DNA from: Taklimakanibacter albus
GTDB lineage: Bacteria > Pseudomonadota > Alphaproteobacteria > Rhizobiales > Aestuariivirgaceae
Direction: 5' to 3'
NCBI RefSeq assembly: GCF_016595235.1
Contig: NZ_JAENHL010000008.1
Location: 2,100,961 to 2,164,960, forward strand
Length of the DNA: 64,000 nt
Shown here: positions 7,906 to 16,371 of the stretch, in pieces
Numbering within the stretch: position 1 is the first letter of the stretch
Layout: each line of letters starts with the position of its first letter
Translations under genes and position numbers: made by a program
Notes under the pieces: generated by a model
Database searches by the model: none
The model's input: the letters and a program-made list of their open reading frames with translations, nothing else
What the model was told of the DNA's origin: nothing

Positions 7906-8793
7906 TCAGAGCTTCTGCCCAACTTCCTTGAGGATCCAGTCGCGGAACAGCTGCGTCTTGGTGGGCAGGCGCTTTCCCTCGGGATAGACCAGATAAAAAT
8001 TCGTTCCCGAATTCGCCATGACGTCGAAAGGCTGGATCAATTTGCCGGCCTTGAACTCCTCGGCGACGAAGCTCAGATGCACCAGCGCCAGGCCATGGCC
8101 GGCGCTCGCCAGGACCGCCGCCATTTGCTGTGTCTCGACATCGATGCCGGGCCGCTTGAAGGCGGCCGGCGGTTCGATGCCGGCGGCGGTGAACCAGACC
8201 GGCCACCAGTCGTCGGTCGGCCCGATGAATATGCAGTCGGTCAAATCGGCGGGCATCTTCGGTCTGCCGATGCGCTCATAATAGGCCGGATGGCAGACGA
8301 CGGTGAAGTTGCCGCCGCCGATGCAATGGCTCTCGAGACCCGGCCAGTCCCCCTTGCCGGTGCGGATGGCGATATCGACGCCATCATCATGGAAATTGAC
8401 GAGATGCTGCGAGATATCGAGGCGCACCGCGATCTCCGGGTTCTCCATCTGGAAAGAGCCGAGGCGCGGGGCCAGCCAGTTGGTCGCGAAAGTATGGAGC
8501 GTCGAGATCACCAGGAGATTGGCGGTCTCGGCTCTGGCCGAACGAAAGGCCTGGTTCAGATCACCCAGCGCCTGGCGCACCAGGGGCGCCACGGTGCGGC
8601 CATGCTCGCTCAAAGCGACACCCCGCGCCTCGCGCCGGAACAGAGCAGTGCCGACGAAATCCTCGAGCAGCTTGACCTGATAGCTGACCGCCGACTGGGT
8701 CATGTTCAATTCATTGGCAGCCTTGGTGAAATTCAGGTGCCGGGCCACGGCGTCAAAGACCTTCACGGCCTGTAAGGGAGGGGTTTCAGCCAT
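7906..8793 (-). CDS. LysR-family transcriptional regulator (GcvA/AmpR-like)
   Basis: The 295-residue protein starts PPLQAVKVFDAVARHLNFTK and continues AANELNMTQSAVSYQVKLLE, a textbook LysR winged helix of the GcvA/AmpR subgroup. FRREARGVALSEHGR follows, and then a periplasmic-binding-protein-like effector domain. It converges on the TetR gene with only 3 bp between the stops. Upstream it faces a small DUF1127-like gene, and no obvious metabolic target gene is adjacent, so its regulon cannot be predicted. Confidence 0.9.
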   Translation of the reverse strand: MAETPPLQAVKVFDAVARHLNFTKAANELNMTQSAVSYQVKLLEDFVGTALFRREARGVALSEHGRTVAPLVRQALGDLNQAFRSARAETANLLVISTLHTFATNWLAPRLGSFQMENPEIAVRLDISQHLVNFHDDGVDIAIRTGKGDWPGLESHCIGGGNFTVVCHPAYYERIGRPKMPADLTDCIFIGPTDDWWPVWFTAAGIEPPAAFKRPGIDVETQQMAAVLASAGHGLALVHLSFVAEEFKAGKLIQPFDVMANSGTNFYLVYPEGKRLPTKTQLFRDWILKEVGQKL

Positions 8794-8909
8794 TGTCGAG
8801 CCATCAATACAGTTGATGCCTCATACCAGATTTCGCGTTGGAAATGAAGGGAAATGCGGCTCATATTCAGCATCAGTTCGATGGCTTACAGCAATCCACG
8901 AGGCCCAAA

Positions 8910-9101
8910 ATGACACTCGCGACCCGCTTTTCCCGCTTGTTTTCGCTGGTTCAGACCGGTTCCGCCTCGGGCCGCGCCGTCCCCCGGCTCGACTCGCTGA
9001 GGCTGAGCAATCACGATCTGGCCGACCTGAATCTGCCGCCCCAGTATCGGGCGAGACTCGATGTCGACCGGACCTATGAGATCAACGGCCGGCCCCTGTA
9101 A
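8910..9101 (+). CDS. Small basic protein, DUF1127/YjiS-like
   Basis: A 63-residue frame starts at ATG 8910 with a GAGG ribosome site seven bases upstream, and ends just before a strong terminator. The sequence MTLATRFSRLFSL... with LRLSNHDLADLNLPPQY near residues 30-46 resembles the short helix of DUF1127 proteins (LSDHELRDIGL-type), which are small arginine-rich proteins common in Rhizobiales and linked to stress and RNA turnover. The frame extends upstream to 8838, but the internal start has the better context. The family call is tentative; gene reality is supported by the ribosome site and terminator. Confidence 0.55.
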   Translation: MTLATRFSRLFSLVQTGSASGRAVPRLDSLRLSNHDLADLNLPPQYRARLDVDRTYEINGRPL

Positions 9102-9107
9102 CGCCGC

Positions 9108-9128
9108 AAGGGCCCCTGCGGGGCCCTT
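9108..9128. terminator. Bidirectional hairpin terminator
   Basis: AAGGGCCCC-TGC-GGGGCCCTT forms a perfect 9-bp stem with a 3-base loop, followed by GTTGGTTT. It lies between the convergent stops of the small DUF1127-like gene (9101) and the lytic transglycosylase (9135), so it can end both transcripts. Confidence 0.8.
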
Positions 9129-9134
9129 GTTGGT

Positions 9135-9575
9135 TTAGCGCTTCGACTTCAGCCCGGTTTCGACGAGCAGTCCCTTGCGCTTGGCGATGTAATAATAGCC
9201 GCTCGTATAGTAGCGCAGCGCCTTTTTCTCGTTGCCGCCGGCCACGAGATAGGCGCCCGCAAGATATTTCACGCCATATCTCAGATTGGTGTCGGCATCG
9301 AGCAGGCCCTTGGCAGGACCGCGATAGCCCATGGTGCGGGCGGTCGCGTATTTGATCTGCATGAGGCCCCAATTGCCGCGATGATAGGCGCGTGGATTGT
9401 ATTTGCTCTCGCGCTTGACCACCCGGTGCACCAGCGTTTCCGGCACATTGTACATCGCGGAATATTCGGTGATGGCCGCGCTGATCTCGTCGGTTGCCTG
9501 AGCGCGAACCGGGCTCGAAATGCCCAAAGCCGCCAACAGCACCAGGCCGAGGACGGCCACAATCTTCGGTAACAT
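9135..9575 (-). CDS. Lytic transglycosylase (SLT domain)
   Basis: The start is ATG 9575 (MLPKIVAVLGLVLLAALG), which gives a clean signal peptide cut near SSPVRAQA and has a GAGGG ribosome site. The mature protein is a compact SLT domain with the catalytic Glu in VVKRESKYNP, then NWGLMQIK and the GVKYLAGAY and ALRYYTSGYY segments of family 1 lytic transglycosylases. It cleaves peptidoglycan glycan strands in the periplasm with 1,6-anhydro product formation. At 146 residues it is a minimal version with no extra domains. It appears to be monocistronic. Confidence 0.88.
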   Translation of the reverse strand: MLPKIVAVLGLVLLAALGISSPVRAQATDEISAAITEYSAMYNVPETLVHRVVKRESKYNPRAYHRGNWGLMQIKYATARTMGYRGPAKGLLDADTNLRYGVKYLAGAYLVAGGNEKKALRYYTSGYYYIAKRKGLLVETGLKSKR

Positions 9576-9645
9576 TAACCCTCGCTTGCCCACTGATCCG
9601 TGTCTCCCCATACAAAGAACGAAGACGACCGGCAAGCGCCACACC

Positions 9646-10593
9646 TCAGCCCTTCAGGAAGCGCGAAATCATCTTCTCCTCGCCAAGAAGGCCGCGCGGT
9701 CTCAGCACCAACAGAGCGGCAAGCGCGACGCCGATGAGCACGATCTGCAAGGCGGCGGCGCGCGCCTGATATTCTCCGGGCACGAAGGCGGCGAGCATGG
9801 CGCCGGTGACACTCCACAGGCCCCAGACCAGCACGGCGCCCAGAAGCGCACCGCGATTATTGCCGGAGCCGCCGATGATCAGCATGGCCCAGACCTGGAA
9901 GGTCAGAGTCGAGATGTAATTCTCGGGCGCGATGAAACCGATGAAATGCGCCTGCACCGCTCCCGCCAGCCCCATGATGGCACTGCCCAGCGCGAAGGCC
10001 TGGATGCGGAAGAGATTGGCGTTCTTGCCGAGCGACAAAGCGGCGGCTTCATCCTCGCGGATGGCACGCAGCACGCGTCCCCACGGGCTGCGCACCAGCC
10101 GCTCCAACGCATAATAGAGAAGCGCCGTAACCGCGCCGACCAAAGCGAGATTGGCGAGATTGAAAATGATCGGCCGGTCCTCGAGCCCGCCAAAGGCGCG
10201 CGGGATGAAACCGATGCCGAAGGGCCCGCCGGTCACCGTCTCGGCATTGAGCGCGACGAGCTGGATAGCGATGGCGATGCCGAAGGTGGTGATGGCGAGA
10301 TAATCGGCGCGCAAACGCAAGGTGATGGCGCCGATGAGCGCCGCAGCGGCCCCCGAGACGACCATGGCGGCAATCCAGCCGAACCAGACCGGCAGGCCGA
10401 GGCCGCCGAAGCGGCCAGCGGTCTCCGGTGTGGTGAGCAGCGCCGACACATAAGCGCCAATGGCGACGAAGCCGGCGACTCCGACATTGAAGAGGCCGGT
10501 CTGGCCCCATTGCACATTGAGGCCGAGACAGATGATCCCGTAAGTGAGTGCCGTCACCAGGAAGAAGGCGGCATAGGCAAGGATATCGAGCAT
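9646..10593 (-). CDS. Branched-chain amino acid-type ABC transporter permease (LivM-like)
   Basis: The start is ATG 10593 (MLDILAYAAFFLVTALTYG), sharing one base with the stop of the LivH-like gene. The open frame extends further upstream but lies inside that gene. The 315-residue protein has about eight to ten hydrophobic segments and the LivM motifs GLNVQWGQTGLFNVG and GRVLRAIREDE, the latter being the cytoplasmic loop that contacts the ATPase. It forms the inner-membrane channel together with LivH. It is the last gene of a four-gene minus-strand unit. Confidence 0.9.
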   Translation of the reverse strand: MLDILAYAAFFLVTALTYGIICLGLNVQWGQTGLFNVGVAGFVAIGAYVSALLTTPETAGRFGGLGLPVWFGWIAAMVVSGAAAALIGAITLRLRADYLAITTFGIAIAIQLVALNAETVTGGPFGIGFIPRAFGGLEDRPIIFNLANLALVGAVTALLYYALERLVRSPWGRVLRAIREDEAAALSLGKNANLFRIQAFALGSAIMGLAGAVQAHFIGFIAPENYISTLTFQVWAMLIIGGSGNNRGALLGAVLVWGLWSVTGAMLAAFVPGEYQARAAALQIVLIGVALAALLVLRPRGLLGEEKMISRFLKG

Positions 10594-11498
10594 CAGCTGC
10601 GCCCTCCGAAAAGACCGGAGGGCTTGACCAGCAGCACCGCGATCAGAATGAGAAAGGCGATTGCCGCGCGATAATCGGCGCCGACGATTTGCACCGCAGA
10701 GGCTTCGGCGACGCCGACGATCAGCCCGCCGATCACGGCGCCCGGCACGCTGCCGATGCCGCCCAGTATCGCCGCGGCGAAAAGCGGCAGCAGCAGGTCG
10801 AAACCCATGAAGGGCCGGATCTGCACGGTGATGCCGAGCATGACGCCCGCGGCACAAGCGAGTGCGCCGCCGATCATCCAGGTGGCGCGGATGACATGGT
10901 CGACATCGACGCCCGAGACGCGCGCCAAGACCGGATTCTCCGACACGGCGCGCATGGCGCGGCCGGTCGGGCTCAGCGCCATGAAGCGCTCCATGACGAT
11001 GACGATCACCAGAGTGAAACCTAAAAGAAAGACCTGGTCGGGCGTCAGCCGGATGCCGAGGCCCAAGGGCGAGGCGATCTGGATGTCACGCGAAAAATAA
11101 GCCGGTTCGGAGGTGAAGAGGAATTCGAGCAGGCTGCGGAGCGCCATCGAGGCGCCGAAGCTCGCCATCACCATGACGATGGCATTGCCGCGCTCGCGCA
11201 ATTTGGCGAAGAGGATGCGATCGAGGACGAGAGCCAGAAGACCGGTGAGCACAGCGGCGAGAAGGCCCGCCAGGAGCACCGGCCATCCGAAGGACAAGGC
11301 GCCGATCGTTCCCGACCCGCCGAACATGGCGCCGAAGCCCGAGGCCAGCGCCAAAGTGAAATACGTGCCCCAGGCGAGGAACTCACCATGGGCAAAATTG
11401 GCGAAGCGCAATATCGAATAGGTCAGCGTTACGCCGATGGCGCCGAGGCCGATGAGCGCGCCCATGATGAGGCCGTCGGCGATGAATTGCAGATTCAT
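10593..11498 (-). CDS. Branched-chain amino acid-type ABC transporter permease (LivH-like)
   Basis: The 301-residue membrane protein begins MNLQFIADGLIMGALIGLGAI, continues with GVTLTYSILRFANFAHGEFL (the LivH signature), and contains GRAMRAVSENP as its ATPase-contact loop. It pairs with the LivM-like protein as inner-membrane permease. Its start overlaps the LivF-like stop as ATGA and its stop overlaps the LivM-like start by one base, indicating a tightly coupled operon. The substrate could be an amino acid, urea, amide or aromatic acid, since this family is broad. Confidence 0.92.
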   Translation of the reverse strand: MNLQFIADGLIMGALIGLGAIGVTLTYSILRFANFAHGEFLAWGTYFTLALASGFGAMFGGSGTIGALSFGWPVLLAGLLAAVLTGLLALVLDRILFAKLRERGNAIVMVMASFGASMALRSLLEFLFTSEPAYFSRDIQIASPLGLGIRLTPDQVFLLGFTLVIVIVMERFMALSPTGRAMRAVSENPVLARVSGVDVDHVIRATWMIGGALACAAGVMLGITVQIRPFMGFDLLLPLFAAAILGGIGSVPGAVIGGLIVGVAEASAVQIVGADYRAAIAFLILIAVLLVKPSGLFGGRS

Positions 11499-12232
11499 GC
11501 CGCCCCCTTGACCGGGGCGACGCCCAGATAAAGCTCGCGGATCACCGGATCGGAAGCGATGTCGGCAGACTTGCCTGCATGCGCGGTGCGCCCTTCGACC
11601 AGGATGATGGCGCGGTCGGCGAGCGCCAGCGCCGCCTTGGCATTCTGCTCGACCATCACGATGGTGATGCCGGTATGGCGGATCTCGGCGAGCTTGGCGA
11701 AGACCTGGCCGACGAGCTTGGGCGAAAGGCCGGCGGACGCTTCATCGAGCATCAGGATGCGAGGACCTGAAATCAAGGCACGCGCCACGGCGAGCATCTG
11801 GCGCTGACCGCCCGACAGGCGGCCTGCCGCCAGTTGATGCTGGCGCGCCAGATCAGGGAACAGCGTCAGCATCGCGTCGATCTTTTCCGCGCGCTCAGGC
11901 CTGGGCAGGATATCGGCGGCGAGGCGCAGATTGTCGGTGATCGACATCAGCGTGAAGACATTCTCGGTCTGCGGCACGAAGCCCAGGCCCTGGCGCGCCA
12001 GGAGATGCACCGGACTCTTGGTGATGTCGCGGCCGTCGAGCGTCACGCTGCCGGCAAATTTCGGCACCAGACCGGCGATCGCCTTGATGAAGGTCGATTT
12101 GCCGGCGCCATTGGGCCCGAGAATGGTGACGATCTCGCCTTCGGCGACGGCGAGGCTCACGCCGCGCACGATCGGCGCGCCCGGTTCATAACCGGCTTCG
12201 AGATCACTAATGGCGAGGATCGTCTTCGTCAT
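11495..12232 (-). CDS. ABC transporter ATP-binding protein (LivF-like)
   Basis: The start is ATG 12232 (MTKTILAISDLEAGYEPG), overlapping the LivG-like stop by four bases. The 245-residue protein carries Walker A GPNGAGKST, signature LSGGQRQMLAVARAL, Walker B ILMLDEASAGLSP, and the LivF-type H-loop region VMVEQNAKAAL (Gln/Asn in place of the His-Asp pair, normal for LivF). It couples ATP hydrolysis to import through the LivHM-like permeases on the inner face of the membrane. Confidence 0.92.
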   Translation of the reverse strand: MTKTILAISDLEAGYEPGAPIVRGVSLAVAEGEIVTILGPNGAGKSTFIKAIAGLVPKFAGSVTLDGRDITKSPVHLLARQGLGFVPQTENVFTLMSITDNLRLAADILPRPERAEKIDAMLTLFPDLARQHQLAAGRLSGGQRQMLAVARALISGPRILMLDEASAGLSPKLVGQVFAKLAEIRHTGITIVMVEQNAKAALALADRAIILVEGRTAHAGKSADIASDPVIRELYLGVAPVKGAA

Positions 12233-12987
12233 GTGCTGCCGGTGCCCAGATAGGCGTCGATGACCTCCGGATTCCGGACGACCTCCGACGGCGTGCCTTC
12301 GAACAACATGCAACCCGCCGCCAACACGAAGACATGGCCGCAAAGCCTGGCCACCAGATCCATATTGTGCTCGATGATCAGGAAGGTGATGCCGCGCCGG
12401 TTGATCTCGATGACGCGGTCGATGATCGTGTCGAGAAGGGCGGGATTGACGCCCGCTCCCGGCTCGTCGAGCAGAATGATGCGCGGATCGGCCATCAACA
12501 CGCGGCCGAGCTCGAGCAGCTTGCGCTGGCCGCCCGACAGGACGCGCGCCGGCTCACGCGCGAGACGCGCCAGCCCTAGAAACTCGAGATGCGCCATCGC
12601 CTTCTCGGCATTGGCGCGTTCCTCCGCCGCCACGCGGCGCGGCGTCAGCCAGTTGGCGAAAAGGCTCTCGCCGCGCTGGCCTTGTGCCGCCGCCAGCATG
12701 TTCTCGATGAGCGTCATTTCGGCGAAGGGCTTGGGGATCTGGAAGGTGCGGCCGAGGCCGCGCTTCAGGCGGCGATGCGCCGCTTCCCGGGTGATGGCGG
12801 CACCTTCGAGCAGGATGTCGCCGGACGAAGGTGCGAAGCTGCCGGCGATGAGATTGAAGAGCGTGGTCTTGCCGGCGCCGTTAGGCCCGATGAGCCCGGC
12901 GATGGCGCCCTGCCCGACCCCCAGCGACACATTCGACACCACCTCAGCACCGCCGAAATGCTTCGAGACGGACCGTACTTCCAGCAT
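12229..12987 (-). CDS. ABC transporter ATP-binding protein (LivG-like)
   Basis: The 252-residue ATPase has Walker A GPNGAGKTT, the long LivG-type insert after GLGRTFQIPKPF, signature LSGGQRKLLELGRVL, Walker B IILLDEPGAGVNP and H-loop IIEHNMDLV. It is the first gene of the minus-strand unit (LivG-F-H-M order). It diverges from a plus-strand unit that ends with the matching substrate-binding protein at 14907, so the complete importer is made from two divergent transcripts starting in the 75-bp gap at 12988-13062. Confidence 0.92.
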   Translation of the reverse strand: MLEVRSVSKHFGGAEVVSNVSLGVGQGAIAGLIGPNGAGKTTLFNLIAGSFAPSSGDILLEGAAITREAAHRRLKRGLGRTFQIPKPFAEMTLIENMLAAAQGQRGESLFANWLTPRRVAAEERANAEKAMAHLEFLGLARLAREPARVLSGGQRKLLELGRVLMADPRIILLDEPGAGVNPALLDTIIDRVIEINRRGITFLIIEHNMDLVARLCGHVFVLAAGCMLFEGTPSEVVRNPEVIDAYLGTGST

Positions 12988-13062
12988 ACCCCTTCCTTTA
13001 CAAGACCCTCAGCTGTTATCATTCCTCCTGCTCCATCACCAGCCCACAGGAAGCTTTTTGCC

Positions 13063-13413
13063 ATGGCCGCTGTCGCAGACGACAGTTTCGAGCTTTACGA
13101 CCTGCGCGTCGAGGTCACCGCCCCGGAAGGCGCCAAGATCTATTGCGGCGCCAAGGTGGGCGATTATTTCGAGCTCAAAGGCGAGATGCTCTATCTGCCG
13201 CCGGGCCAAGGCATCTCCATCTATTCGCTCGCCGCGGTGCTGCCGCTGCTCGCCGCCAAGCAGCGCGAGACGCATCCCAATGACTGGATGTCGACCGATG
13301 CCGAGATCGCCTGCCCCGATCCCAATTGCCCGAGCCGCCTGCGCATCATAAGAGGGCCCAAGCGGCGCTTCCGCCATTCCGAAACCACGGCGGTCAAGCT
13401 CGATAAGGACTGA
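13063..13413 (+). CDS. TIGR04076-family protein
   Basis: The frame from ATG 13063 codes for 116 residues: a beta-rich N-terminal half (LRVEVTAPEGAKIYCGAKVG, YFELKGEMLYLP) and a C-terminal DAEIACPDPNCPSRLRI segment typical of TIGR04076 proteins. These are small cytosolic proteins of unknown function that often sit beside oxidoreductases. It opens the plus-strand unit facing the liv-type genes and is followed after 5 bp by an aldo/keto reductase. The single-base-resolution start is uncertain because the frame is open far upstream. Confidence 0.75.
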   Translation: MAAVADDSFELYDLRVEVTAPEGAKIYCGAKVGDYFELKGEMLYLPPGQGISIYSLAAVLPLLAAKQRETHPNDWMSTDAEIACPDPNCPSRLRIIRGPKRRFRHSETTAVKLDKD

Positions 13414-13418
13414 GACGA

Positions 13419-14477
13419 TTGACCAAGACTGAATTCTTCGACCTCCGCCCCGGCTACCAGATCTCGCGGGTCATCCGCGGCGGCTGGCAGCTTGCCGGCG
13501 GCCATGGCGCCGTCGAGCCCCGAGAAGCGGCGGCCGATCTCGCCCTCTTCTGCGACGCCGGCATCACCACCTTCGACTGCGCCGACATCTATACCGGCGT
13601 CGAGGAACTGATCGGCGAATTCAGATCGCAGTATAGGGACAAGCACGGGGCGGAAGCGCTGAAGCGCGTCAAGATCCATACCAAATGCGTGCCCGATCTT
13701 GAGCTCTTGCCGAAGATCAGCAAAGCCCATGTGCAGACGATCATCGACCAATCGCTGCGGCGCTTGCGCATGGAACGGCTCGACCTCGTGCAGTTCCATT
13801 GGTGGGACTACGCAGTCCCGGGTTATATCGAGACCGCTTTGTGGCTCAAGGAGCTGCAACGGGACGGTAAAATCGATCTTCTCGGCGGCACTAATTTCGA
13901 TACACCGCGGTCGGCGGAACTGATCGCGGCGGGTTTTCCGCTCGCCAGCATGCAGGTGCAATATTCACTGCTCGATGCGCGGGCGGAGAACAGCCTCGTC
14001 GCGCTGTGCAAGAAACATGACGTGTATCTTCTCTGCTACGGCTCGGTCGCCGGCGGCTTCCTGAGCGACCAATGGCTCGGCAAGCCCGAGCCCACACCGC
14101 CCTTCGAGAACCGGTCGCTTACAAAATACAAACTGATCATCGATGATTTCGGCGGCTGGGCGCTGTTCCAGGAATTGCTCGCGACGCTGCGCCGCATCGC
14201 CGACGCGCATGCGAGCGACATCGCGACGGTGGCGAGCCGCGCCATGCTGGAGCGCCCGCAAGTCGGCGCCGTCATCGTCGGCGCGCGCAACCGCCATCAC
14301 CTCGCCGCCAACCGCGCCATCTTCGATCTGAAATTGTCGCCGCAAGATCACGCGGCCATCGCAGGCGTGCTCGCGCGACGGCAAGGACCGGACGGCGATA
14401 CCTTCACCCTCGAGCGCGACCGGCATGGCCGGCATGGTTCGATCATGAAATACAATCTCAACCGGGAGGCCTCATGA
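13419..14477 (+). CDS. Aldo/keto reductase
   Basis: The 352-residue protein is an AKR TIM barrel with the catalytic tetrad visible: D53 and Y58 in TFDCADIY, K89 in IHTKC, H127 in QFHWW. It uses TTG as start at 13419, with AAGGA about nine bases upstream. It reduces a carbonyl or oxidises an alcohol with NAD(P)H, with substrate unknown. It is paralogous to the AKR domain of the fusion protein encoded at 16372: both share QFHWW, a Pro-Gly shortly after, and TNFDT. Its last bases overlap the next gene as ATGA. Confidence 0.9.
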   Translation: MTKTEFFDLRPGYQISRVIRGGWQLAGGHGAVEPREAAADLALFCDAGITTFDCADIYTGVEELIGEFRSQYRDKHGAEALKRVKIHTKCVPDLELLPKISKAHVQTIIDQSLRRLRMERLDLVQFHWWDYAVPGYIETALWLKELQRDGKIDLLGGTNFDTPRSAELIAAGFPLASMQVQYSLLDARAENSLVALCKKHDVYLLCYGSVAGGFLSDQWLGKPEPTPPFENRSLTKYKLIIDDFGGWALFQELLATLRRIADAHASDIATVASRAMLERPQVGAVIVGARNRHHLAANRAIFDLKLSPQDHAAIAGVLARRQGPDGDTFTLERDRHGRHGSIMKYNLNREAS

Positions 14478-14869
14478 CACCGCTCGCCGAAGCCGCCGCC
14501 CGCGAGGTGATCGAGCTCCATGCCTTCTTCGTCGAGGCTTTTACCGGCCGCAAGCGGGAGTTCCGCCGCGCCGAGCAGGCCTTTTCACCGGATCTCGTGA
14601 TGGTGAGCCCGGAAGGCCGGCGCGCCAATCGGCTCCAGATCCTGGACGCCCTGGCGAAAGCCCGGGCTCGGCCCGATTTCCGCATTTCGATCCACGACAT
14701 ATGGCCGATCAGCGAGACCCAACACAGCGTCTTGCTCCACTATATCGAGGAACAGTATCGTGACGGCGAGACGTCGAAACGCGTGTCGGTGGCCCTGTTC
14801 GAAGCCGCCCCCGACGCGCCCTGCGGCGTCGTCTGGCGCTATTTGCAGGAAACCTGGATTGCAGTCTGA
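14474..14869 (+). CDS. SnoaL/DUF4440-like protein
   Basis: The 131-residue protein has the alpha+beta pattern of the NTF2-like fold: a helical start (REVIELHAFFVEAF), FSPDLVMVSPEGRRANR, and a C-terminal sheet ending in WRYLQETWIAV. DUF4440 and SnoaL-type proteins include small isomerases, hydrolases and ligand-binding proteins. It overlaps the aldo/keto reductase stop (ATGA) and precedes the substrate-binding protein, so it belongs to the same catabolic unit. The function is not known. Confidence 0.72.
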   Translation: MTPLAEAAAREVIELHAFFVEAFTGRKREFRRAEQAFSPDLVMVSPEGRRANRLQILDALAKARARPDFRISIHDIWPISETQHSVLLHYIEEQYRDGETSKRVSVALFEAAPDAPCGVVWRYLQETWIAV

Positions 14870-14906
14870 CAAGAGGCAGGATGGCCTGCCCTATAGGGAG
14901 GAAAAG

Positions 14907-16172
14907 ATGAGATACGCTCTACTGGCCATGACCGCTCTGGCGGGTCTGGCTTTCACCTCGGCCGCCGGCAAGGCCGCCGATTGCGACATCACCGTCGGGC
15001 TGGTGATGGAACTGACCGGGCCGGCCGGCCAATATGGCCAGGCCGGTGCTAAATCGGTCGAAATGGCCTTCCGCGACATCAATGACGCCGGTGGCGTGAT
15101 CGACGGCTGCAAGCTTCTGACCGACACGCGCGACAGCCAGAGCCAAGGCAATGTGGCGGTCGACGTCGCGGCCCAGCTCGTGCAGGTGAAGAAGGTGCCG
15201 GCGCTGATCGGCGGCATCATCTCCTCGGTATCGATCCCGATCCTCACTTCGGTGACGGGCCCGGCGAAGGTCGTGCAAGTGTCGCCCGCCTCGTCCTCGC
15301 CGACGCTGACGGCGCTCGGGCGCGAAGGCAAGACCAATGGCGTGTTCTTCCGCACCATCACGTCGGACGCGCTGCAAGGTGTGGCGGCGGCCAAATATGC
15401 GCTCGACCAGGGCTTCAAGAAGCTCAGCGTCATCCATGTGAACAACGACTTCGGCGTCAACATGGTGAACGAGTTCTCGAAAGCCTACAAAGCGCTGGGT
15501 GGCGAGATCGTGTCGGTCACGCCCTATAACGAAAAGCAGCCGAGCTATCAGGCGGAAGTCACCGCCGCGATGTCGGGCTCCCCCGACGGACTCTATCTCA
15601 TCTCCTACCCGGTCGACGGCGCCACCATCGCGCGGCAATGGATCTCGCAGGGCGGCACGCCCAAGTTCCTGCTCAATGACGGCATGAACAGCCCGGAATT
15701 CATCACCAATGTCGGCGCCAAATATCTGGACGACGCCTATGGCACCTCGTCCGGCACCAACCCGACGCCGTCGACCGACTACTTCATGAAGAACTACAAG
15801 GAGTTCTCCGGCATCGAGCCGTCCAATCCGGCGGCCGACCGCTCCTATGACGCGGGCGCGATTGTCGGTCTCGCCATCGCACAGGCCGGCAAGGCCGACT
15901 CGGCGGCAATCAAGGACGCGATCAACAAGGTGCTCGATCCCAAGGGCGAGGTCATCCATGCCGGCAAGGACGAGTTCGCCAAGGCGCTCAAGCTCATCAA
16001 GGACGGCAAGCCGATCAAATATGAAGGCGTGATCGGCCCGGTGAGCTTCGATCAATATGGCGACATCACCGGCCCCTTCCGCCTGTGGCGCATCCAGAAG
16101 GGCGAGGTCACGACGGTCGGCGAGATGACCACCGCCGATGTCGACGCGATCAAAGCAAAGATCGGGAATTGA
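14907..16172 (+). CDS. Branched-chain amino acid-type substrate-binding protein (LivK-like)
   Basis: The start is ATG 14907 with an excellent AGGGAGG site. A signal peptide (MRYALLAMTALAGLAF, cut near GKAA) is followed by a type I periplasmic-binding fold: VGLVMELTGPAGQYGQ, VIGGIISSVS and the PAADRSYDAGAIVG hinge region. At 421 residues it is standard for the family. It captures the substrate in the periplasm and hands it to the LivHM-like permeases encoded on the other strand at 9646-11498. It is the last gene of the plus-strand unit and is followed by a GC-rich palindromic repeat. Confidence 0.92.
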   Translation: MRYALLAMTALAGLAFTSAAGKAADCDITVGLVMELTGPAGQYGQAGAKSVEMAFRDINDAGGVIDGCKLLTDTRDSQSQGNVAVDVAAQLVQVKKVPALIGGIISSVSIPILTSVTGPAKVVQVSPASSSPTLTALGREGKTNGVFFRTITSDALQGVAAAKYALDQGFKKLSVIHVNNDFGVNMVNEFSKAYKALGGEIVSVTPYNEKQPSYQAEVTAAMSGSPDGLYLISYPVDGATIARQWISQGGTPKFLLNDGMNSPEFITNVGAKYLDDAYGTSSGTNPTPSTDYFMKNYKEFSGIEPSNPAADRSYDAGAIVGLAIAQAGKADSAAIKDAINKVLDPKGEVIHAGKDEFAKALKLIKDGKPIKYEGVIGPVSFDQYGDITGPFRLWRIQKGEVTTVGEMTTADVDAIKAKIGN

Positions 16173-16194
16173 TGACGTTCACGCGCGATCACGC

Positions 16195-16340
16195 GGCGCC
16201 CCTTCTCCCTCCCACGCGCCGCTTGCGGCGTGGGGGAGGGTGGTCGGAGCGCAGCGTAGACCGGGTGGGGGTCGCCTAATCGTCTGACACCCCACCCCCG
16301 CCCTTCGGGCGTACCCTCCCCGCAAGCGGGGAGGGAGTAA
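16195..16340. repeat. GC-rich palindromic intergenic repeat (REP-like), copy 1
   Basis: Three hairpins fill the gap after the LivK-like gene: one around CCGC-TT-GCGG at 16207-16240, GGGTGGGG/CCCCACCC (16263-16270 with 16290-16297), and a perfect 10-bp stem CCCTCCCCGC-AA-GCGGGGAGGG (16314-16335). The composition and motif (CCCTCCCC...GGGGAGGG) match the elements at 22063 and 51624. These resemble dispersed palindromic elements of Rhizobiales. It may stabilise or terminate the upstream message. Confidence 0.65.
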
Positions 16341-16371
16341 TAATCTTAAATCACACAGAATTGAGTTCCGC

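Noticed and set aside
16195-16340. CRISPR array
   Set aside because: The repeats are inverted hairpins of different sequence, not regularly spaced direct repeats, and no cas gene is present. The CARF-like domain in RtcR belongs to RNA repair, not CRISPR.
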